Below are positions 5,597 through 10,622 of a DNA stretch of 10,622 bases, piece after piece (within the stretch, counting starts at the first letter, position 1; every line of letters starts with the position of its first letter). A program made the translations under genes and the position numbers. Location of the stretch: positions 1 through 10,622 of the forward strand of contig LNZQ01000103.1 in the NCBI GenBank assembly GCA_002007315.1. The letters are read 5' to 3'. A model generated the notes under the pieces. That model was not told the origin of the DNA, ran no database searches, and saw nothing but the letters and a program-made list of their open reading frames with translations. Source of the stretch: Epulopiscium sp. Nele67-Bin004. GTDB taxonomy: Bacteria; Bacillota_A; Clostridia; Lachnospirales; Cellulosilyticaceae.

Positions 5597-7360
5597 ATGC
5601 GTAAAACGAAAATAATTGCAACAATAGGGCCAAAAACAAACGACATAGAATCAATCAAAAAAATAATCACTACTGGAGCCGATGCTATTCGTATCAACTT
5701 TTCACACGGTGACCGTGAAGGACATGCGGAAGTAGCAAAAAGAGTAATGCAAGCTAGAGAAGAACTTGGAATTCACACAGCACTTGTTCTTGACACAAAA
5801 GGACCAGAGATACGTACAGGAGTTCTTGCAGAAGGCGATGTAACATTAGTTGCAGGGCAAACACTTGTGCTTACAACTACTGAAATTGAAGGAAATAGCG
5901 AAAGAGTAAGCGTAACTTATGAGGAGTTACCAAATGATTTGAACGTTGGAAACACAGTATTAGTAGATGACGGTCTAATAGAACTTACAGTTACAGCTAT
6001 AGAAGGAACAGAAATTACATGTAACGTTGTAAATGGCGGTTTACTTGGCTCAAGAAAAGGTGTGAACATACCTAATGTATCTATCAAGTTGCCAGCACTT
6101 ACTGAAAAAGACATTTTAGACATTGCTATGGGAGCAGAAATGGGATTTGATTTTATCGCAGCGTCATTTATTCGTTGTGCGTCAGACGTAATCAAAATCC
6201 GTAAAGTGTTAGAAGAAAATGGCGGTCACGGTATCCAAATTATTTCTAAAATTGAAAACCGTGAAGGTGTTGATAATATTGATGCAATTTTACAAGTTAC
6301 AGATGCAATTATGGTTGCACGTGGAGATTTAGGGGTTGAAATTCCACCTGAAGAAGTTCCTGTTATACAAAAACTTCTTATAAACAAATCAAATGAACTT
6401 GGAAAACCAGTAGTTACAGCAACTCAAATGCTTGAGTCTATGATTACAAATCCAAGACCAACTAGAGCAGAAGCTAGTGACGTTGCAAACGCAATTTTTG
6501 ATGGAACTTCAATAATTATGTTATCTGGAGAAACTGCAAAAGGTGATTATCCACTAGAGTCAATTGAAATGATGGTTAGAATTGCAAAGATGGCTGAAAA
6601 AACGCAAGAGGTATATAACCGTACTTACACTGGTGCAGGTAGCATTAGTATGACAACAGCTATGAGTTATTCAGCAACTCAAGCGTCACATAACCTTGAT
6701 GCGGCAGCAATTGTTACAGTTACAAAATCAGGATACACAGCTCGTTCACTTTCAAAATACAAGCCAGAAGCTCCAATTTTTGCTTGTACAACAGAGGAAA
6801 GAACAGCTAGACAAATGAACCTAGTTTGGGGTTGTATACCAGCACTTCTTGAAATTAAAGATGGTGAAGACACAGACACAATTCTTGAGAATGCAGTACT
6901 AAGAGCAGAAGAACTTGAAGTTGTAGAACAAGGTGATGTTGTTGTTATTACAGCGGGTGTACCATTTGGTATTGCAGGAACAACAAATGAGCTTAAAGTT
7001 CAATACGTTGGAAATGTTTTGGCACGTGGAGTTGGTGTAATAAACGAAACTTTTACAGAAGCAGAAACAGTTACAGGAACTGCTAGTGTTGTAAAAGTGC
7101 TTGATGAAGCAGCACAAAATTTTGAATATGGCAACATTTTAGTTACAAAACAAACTACAGACGACTACTTATGGATTATGTCAAAAGCTAGTGCAATCGT
7201 AGTTGAAGATGAAACTCCAGTAGAGAAAAATCACGCAGCTAGAATAGGAAAAACATTAAATATTCCAGTTGTAATTGCAACAGGGGTAGCATGTGAAACT
7301 GTTAAAAATGGTGCAACTATTACAGTAGATAGCGTTAAAGGATTAGTATTTCACAACTAA
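5597..7360 (+). CDS. pyk: Pyruvate kinase with C-terminal PEP-utiliser-type domain
   Basis: The enzyme transfers phosphate from phosphoenolpyruvate to ADP, making ATP and pyruvate as the last step of glycolysis. At 587 residues it is the long Firmicute form. The catalytic core shows RINFSHG (32-38), LDTKGPEIRTG (65-75), KIENREG with K218 and E220, ARGDLGVE with D244, and TQMLESM from T276. E71 in GPEIRTG is the signature of K+-dependent enzymes. From about residue 512 an extra swivelling domain like that of PEP-utilising enzymes follows, as in Geobacillus and Bacillus. Its usual TSHAA motif reads KNHAA here, keeping the His. Such domains are not needed for catalysis in known cases. GGGGGA (5582-5587) is the ribosome site, nine bases before the ATG. 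The gene is intact and ends before a strong terminator at 7376-7407. Confidence 0.97.
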   Translation: MRKTKIIATIGPKTNDIESIKKIITTGADAIRINFSHGDREGHAEVAKRVMQAREELGIHTALVLDTKGPEIRTGVLAEGDVTLVAGQTLVLTTTEIEGNSERVSVTYEELPNDLNVGNTVLVDDGLIELTVTAIEGTEITCNVVNGGLLGSRKGVNIPNVSIKLPALTEKDILDIAMGAEMGFDFIAASFIRCASDVIKIRKVLEENGGHGIQIISKIENREGVDNIDAILQVTDAIMVARGDLGVEIPPEEVPVIQKLLINKSNELGKPVVTATQMLESMITNPRPTRAEASDVANAIFDGTSIIMLSGETAKGDYPLESIEMMVRIAKMAEKTQEVYNRTYTGAGSISMTTAMSYSATQASHNLDAAAIVTVTKSGYTARSLSKYKPEAPIFACTTEERTARQMNLVWGCIPALLEIKDGEDTDTILENAVLRAEELEVVEQGDVVVITAGVPFGIAGTTNELKVQYVGNVLARGVGVINETFTEAETVTGTASVVKVLDEAAQNFEYGNILVTKQTTDDYLWIMSKASAIVVEDETPVEKNHAARIGKTLNIPVVIATGVACETVKNGATITVDSVKGLVFHN

Positions 7361-7375
7361 TAACTAATAAATTCT

Positions 7376-7407
7376 GGGGGCGTATTTATATTGCCCCCTT
7401 TTATTTG
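7376..7407 (+). terminator. Rho-independent terminator after pyk
   Basis: GGGGGC (7376-7381) pairs perfectly with GCCCCC (7393-7398) around an 11-base AT-rich loop, followed by TTTTATTTG. It closes the dnaE-pfkA-pyk transcription unit and separates it from the potassium-transporter gene. Confidence 0.9.
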
Positions 7408-7470
7408 TATAAAAAAGCAGTTTTGAAAAATACTAATAATACTATATTTTAAAGGGAGGGTTCATTTTTA

Positions 7471-8430
7471 ATGCAAAGAAGAAGAACAAATGAAACAACG
7501 GCTTTAAATTTTGACTTCCTAAAATGGAATATTGGTCCAGCACAGATATTAGTTATAGGATTTTTGGCTATAATTATAATAGCAACTTTATTTCTTATGT
7601 TGCCTATAAGTACAAATGCTGATAGACATACACCATTTTTAGATGCATTATTTACTGCAACTTCAGCTGTATGCGTTACAGGGCTATCCGTTGTAAATAC
7701 GCTTGACCATTGGTCGCCATTTGGCAAGTGCGTCATACTTGTGTGTATCCAAATTGGTGGACTTGGGTTTATGACTTTAGTTAGTATGATTTTTGTATTA
7801 ACAGGAAGAAAAATTACGCTACGAAACAGATTAATAATGCAAGAAGCACTAAACTTTAGTACTCCCTCAGGGGTAGTTCGGTTTGCAATATTAGTTATAA
7901 AATTAACATTTTTGATAGAAGGTATAGGTGCTGTATTGCTGAGTTTAGTTTTTATTCCAGAATATGGCGTTTGGAAAGGCATATTATATTCTATATTCCA
8001 TTCGGTGTCTGCATTTTGTAATGCAGGTTTTGATATGGTTGGTCACAACAGCTTGACCCCGTATGTGGGCAATGGAATTGTAAACTTTACAGTAATGATG
8101 CTTATTACATGTGGGGGACTGGGGTATACCGTTTGGCTTGATACGTATAATGCTCTAAAAATAAAAATGGATGCAGCAGAACATTTTACATGGCGACAAG
8201 CATTTTATAAACTGTCGTTACATACAAGACTTGTATGGATTTTAAGTATAATGTTAGTACTCATAGGATTTATATTTTTCTTAGTTGCTGAATACAACAA
8301 TCCAGCTACACTTGGACAGCTACCACTAAAAGAAAAAATTTATGCAGCTATGTTTCAATCGGTATCGCCACGTACAGCAGGATTTAATACTATTCCACTT
8401 GATGAACTTACAATGGGTTCACAACTTATG
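7471..8430 (+). CDS. ktrB: Potassium uptake channel subunit KtrB/TrkH family, 3'-truncated
   Basis: This is the membrane pore of a Ktr/Trk potassium uptake system, which works with a cytoplasmic NAD- and nucleotide-binding subunit (KtrA/TrkA). About 320 residues are present. Three of the four pore-loop repeats can be read: TSAVCVTGL (64-72), SAFCNAGFD (180-188) and SPRTAGFNT (299-307), each with the selectivity glycine, separated by hydrophobic membrane helices. The first pore loop comes after one N-terminal helix, as in KtrB; TrkH has two extra helices. The fourth pore loop (GGSPGSTGG-like) and last helices, roughly 130 residues, are missing: after SQLM (317-320) homology stops and a TGA follows at 8440. 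AGGGAGG (7453-7459) is the ribosome site. The break coincides with a change to unrelated sequence, so the truncation is most likely a contig artefact. Confidence 0.9.
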
Positions 8431-8440
8431 TATTCTCGAT
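8429..8440. other. Chimeric junction: Clostridial ktrB to unrelated beta-propeller gene
   Basis: Left of this point a conserved transporter reads in one frame until its sequence ends mid-domain. Right of it a repeat protein reads in another frame from mid-protein. Neither gene has a start, stop, terminator or mobile-element end here. The exact base is uncertain. Confidence 0.8.
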
Positions 8441-9529
8441 GAAGTTGGTAGTTATTCTTTAGTTGACGGAAGCCAATATAATACTACTACAAGAAATTGG
8501 AGTAAAGTTCGTGTAACAGATATTGACATGGCTATAGATGGTAATGGCGATATTTATGTTGTGTTTAAACCCGGTGATGGAAGTGTTAGCGTTAAAGTTA
8601 AAAAATATGACGCTCAAACAGGCGAGTGGAGTGACTTGGGTACTATAAACCCAGATGACCAAGTTGATTACGCTTCTATTGCTGTTTCTGATACTGATAT
8701 ATTTGTAGCTTATAGAAATTTATTAGATGATGAAAGAATAATTTCTTACAAATCACCTAAATCTTCTAGTACTGGATCTTGGCAGAATATCGGCTATATA
8801 TCAGACAGTCGTTCAAGTAGTGTTGATATTGCCGTTGACAGTTCTGGTAAAGTTTATGCCGTTTATAATGAATATGGAGCTAATGGTAGTTTTAGTGTTA
8901 ATTCTAAAATTTATAATGGGGGCTGGGGCTCTCATCAGAGTGTTGCTAATACTAAAGGAATTGAGGCTAAAATAGAAAGTGGGAAAAATGCTATGTATAT
9001 TCACTTTCTTGATGAAGAAGATGATTATAAATTAAATGTTTATCGTGCCATAGGTGGTGGGTCTTTTCTTAAACTTGGGGGTAGTTTTCCTGCTCCTCGT
9101 GCTCATTATGCTTCACTTGCAGAAGGTTCTGATGGGGCAGTTTATGTGTCATATAAAAATGGAAATACTTTAAAAGTTGAAACTCAAAAATATTCAAATA
9201 GTTGGCAGACTGTAGGACAATCTGTTCGTAATATAAATGAAGAATCATGGATGGGTGAGACTCAAACACTTGCTATAGGTGATGATATATTTTTAGTCTT
9301 ACAAAATAGATATTGGGGCGGTCAACTTGAGATATATCGCCTTGAGACTGATAACTGGGCTTTAGTTTATGAAGGAAATAGTAGTAAATATGTGTTTGGT
9401 ATTAGGGCATCTTCTAATGGGGACAGTGCTTATATTTCTTTTACAGAAAAACCGGGATATGTTGCAGAACAGCAAGGTAATGGAGACTTTATTTCTTATT
9501 TATATAAAATAGAGAGTACTTCTAATTAG
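8438..9529 (+). CDS. Beta-propeller repeat protein, 5'-truncated
   Basis: About 363 residues remain, with no true start. An in-frame ATG at 8342 lies inside ktrB in another frame and is chance. The protein consists of about seven units of 45-55 residues. Each has a hydrophobic-acidic strand ending in Gly then Tyr/Phe-rich strand, such as DIDMAIDGNGDIYVVF, SVDIAVDSSGKVYAVY and YASLAEGSDGAVYVSY. Several have a W near the unit's end (GEWSDLG, GSWQNIG, NSWQTVG). This is the pattern of a seven-bladed beta-propeller of the Kelch/sialidase-like type, probably exported and used for binding. No catalytic motif is seen. The missing N-terminus may have held a signal peptide. The next gene's ribosome site overlaps its stop codon, so the two are likely one operon. 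Its codons favour T-ending forms such as GCT, TCT and GTT. Confidence 0.7.
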   Translation, partial: DEVGSYSLVDGSQYNTTTRNWSKVRVTDIDMAIDGNGDIYVVFKPGDGSVSVKVKKYDAQTGEWSDLGTINPDDQVDYASIAVSDTDIFVAYRNLLDDERIISYKSPKSSSTGSWQNIGYISDSRSSSVDIAVDSSGKVYAVYNEYGANGSFSVNSKIYNGGWGSHQSVANTKGIEAKIESGKNAMYIHFLDEEDDYKLNVYRAIGGGSFLKLGGSFPAPRAHYASLAEGSDGAVYVSYKNGNTLKVETQKYSNSWQTVGQSVRNINEESWMGETQTLAIGDDIFLVLQNRYWGGQLEIYRLETDNWALVYEGNSSKYVFGIRASSNGDSAYISFTEKPGYVAEQQGNGDFISYLYKIESTSN

Positions 9530-9542
9530 GGGTTTTTAAGTT

Positions 9543-10347
9543 ATGAAAAAATATATTTATCTTTTACTTTGTTTATTTTCTATTTACTCTTGTGGTAGTA
9601 GTGAAAGTAGTCTAAACCCGACAGACACTTCTTCATTTGGGGGAAGCGTTTTGAGTGCGTTGAAAAGCGTAATTTCTCAAATAAAAGACCCAGGTGTTTA
9701 TAAAAGAGAAGGAACACAACCCGGATATGAATATGCTGAGGAGTTTATGGCGAGAATGAGCCAATTAGGATTTAAACCCTATGAGCCACCACCCACAGAC
9801 ATGCTTACACAAGAAGAAAAAGAATATTTAGCGAGTAATCCTTATGGAGATGTTCGTATTACGAGTATTAGCTCTTCCGGTTGGCCTCTTATTTGGCAAG
9901 AAAGAGAAGCTATTATAGACATGTTTGCCGTTATGAGATATATAATGAATGAGCCTGATTTTGCAGATAAACTTTTCAGCATGACAGGCGACGGAGGAAC
10001 AAGGCTAACTACAGGACCAAGTGGTAACTTTAAGACACCTGAGAGTTTAGTTAATTATGACAGGTATCAAATATTTCCGGGTTATAAAGAGCTAAACAAA
10101 GAAAGATTTATTCGTTTACTCCTTAATGCTTCATTTAATATTAAAATAGCAAAGCGTGAAAAATTAATGGATGGTTTTTATGAGTCGTATGCAAGAGCAC
10201 AAGTACCCATTGGCCCCGGTCTTTATGCCTATCCTGATGAATATGAAGATTACTGGCTTAAAACAACAGGAAGATATGGAGGCGACACCATTGAAGTAAG
10301 TCAAGATGCTATGTCTGACTTAGATCCTTATTATGAAGGTTCAAGGG
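9543..10347 (+). CDS. Predicted lipoprotein of unknown function, 3'-truncated
   Basis: About 268 native residues are present. The N-terminus is a lipoprotein signal peptide: KK, a hydrophobic run YIYLLLCLFSIYS, then Cys17 followed by GSSESS, a flexible Ser-rich linker. The lipobox IYSC departs from LAGC, as is common in spirochaetes and some Bacteroidota, so the source may be Gram-negative-like. The rest is soluble, rich in Y, P, E and aromatic residues, and matches no family I recognise. AGGGG overlapping the propeller gene's stop codon (9527-9529) is its ribosome site, so the two are coupled. Both may be envelope proteins that work together. The last residues before the stop at 10365 (about LCPRP) are encoded by LINE sequence, so the true C-terminus is lost at about 10341-10349. 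Confidence 0.65.
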
Positions 10348-10350
10348 CAC
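10341..10350. other. Chimeric junction: bacterial lipoprotein gene to eukaryotic DNA
   Basis: Base composition changes abruptly from AT-rich bacterial coding sequence to roughly balanced sequence. Reverse-transcriptase homology on the other strand is readable up to 10348 and then stops where the conserved DTVNH motif should continue. The join is placed within a few bases. Confidence 0.8.
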
Positions 10351-10570
10351 TGTGTCCGAGGCCTTAAGAAGGTCCAGGAAAACAGCGCCGACCACCCCTC
10401 CCCGGTCTAGACCAGCTTTGATGACCTCAAGGACAGCAGCATGCAGTTTCAGTTGAGTGGTTTGCTCTGAAGCCAAACTGCACGGGATTTAGCAGGTTAT
10501 CATGGTGATGGTCTGAGGGTCAGATGAACCAGGCGAGCTCAAACAGTGCTGATGTACAGTGTTCAATGAC
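10348..10570 (-). mobile_element. Decayed LINE (non-LTR retrotransposon) reverse-transcriptase fragment, vertebrate/fish-like
   Basis: On the minus strand one frame reads from about 10570 through LLNPVQFGFRANHSTETA (ending at 10442), with a TGA inside at 10522-10520. After one extra base the next frame reads VIKAGLDRGGVVGAVFLDL and ends at KASDTV (10348). These match conserved reverse-transcriptase blocks of LINEs of the CR1/L2/Rex1/Jockey type (QFGFR..HSTETA; G.V.AVFLDL.KAFDTVNH). The FLDL block carries the first catalytic Asp. The stop, frameshift and Phe-to-Ser change (KASDT for KAFDT) show an old dead copy. Such elements abound in fish genomes and are not bacterial. The exact LINE family cannot be named by eye. 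Confidence 0.8.
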
Positions 10571-10622
10571 CTGAAAGAGAAAGATCACCGCAGACTTTCT
10601 GCAAAATCACTAAAACAGTGGA
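10571..10622. other. Presumed host-derived sequence, no gene seen
   Basis: The last 52 bases continue the composition of the LINE fragment and are probably part of the same copy or its genomic flank. No clear protein homology could be read in them. Confidence 0.5.

Noticed and set aside
8342..8437. Apparent N-terminus of the propeller protein starting at ATG 8342
   Set aside because: These codons overlap conserved ktrB sequence in another frame and show no signal peptide or propeller pattern; the frame is open there by chance across the junction.
8440..8442. ktrB ending naturally at this TGA, or a simple frameshift
   Set aside because: None of the missing fourth pore loop or last helices can be read in any frame downstream, so it is a replacement of sequence and not a frameshift.
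10348..10570. Retron or group II intron reverse transcriptase
   Set aside because: The HSTETA and AVFLDL.KA.DTV blocks are those of non-LTR retrotransposons, and the copy carries decay typical of eukaryotic genomic repeats.

Overview
The window reads as at least three pieces of DNA from different sources joined end to end. Positions 1 to about 8,430 are ordinary low-GC Firmicute chromosome, most likely Clostridia/Lachnospirales. The evidence is the AT-rich sequence, the purine-rich Shine-Dalgarno sites, and the gene order dnaE - pfkA - pyk, which is a known Firmicute arrangement. Positions about 8,438-10,347 are bacterial but seem to come from another locus or organism. Positions about 10,348-10,622 are more GC-rich and encode, on the minus strand, a decayed LINE-type reverse transcriptase like those common in fish genomes. 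A fish-gut sample is the simplest source. A surgeonfish-gut Lachnospirales such as Candidatus Epulonipiscium is possible for the first part, but that is inference.

Left region (1-990): no large gene. It holds two roughly 290 bp direct repeats (172-465 and 600-889), about 95% alike by eye. Each encodes on the minus strand a small protein of 61 or 58 residues, with one short membrane segment and a basic tail. Each also has its own extended -10 promoter, a structured leader and a strong Shine-Dalgarno site. Between the copies a near-consensus plus-strand promoter (TTTACA-N17-TATAAT) points at the 3' end of copy 2 and should make a structured RNA of about 90 nt. That RNA would be antisense to the 3' end and tail of the small mRNA. 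This is the layout of a type I toxin-antitoxin locus of the TxpA/RatA or BsrG kind, and it is the best candidate here for an undescribed system. The protein family is not one I recognise.

Core region (992-7,407): dnaE (DNA polymerase III alpha), pfkA (6-phosphofructokinase) and pyk (pyruvate kinase with the extra C-terminal PEP-utiliser-type domain) run in one direction and end in a clear rho-independent terminator. pfkA has its own promoter, so the two glycolytic genes can be expressed apart from dnaE. PfkA has an odd Asn-to-Leu change in its catalytic TIDND motif.

Right region (7,471-10,622): a KtrB/TrkH potassium-transporter gene is cut after its third pore loop. Its sequence runs directly into the middle of a beta-propeller gene with about seven blades, which is followed by a lipoprotein gene with overlapping translation signals. 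The lipoprotein gene is then cut by the LINE fragment. Both breaks look like assembly or amplification chimeras rather than biology, and gene content across them should not be read as linkage.
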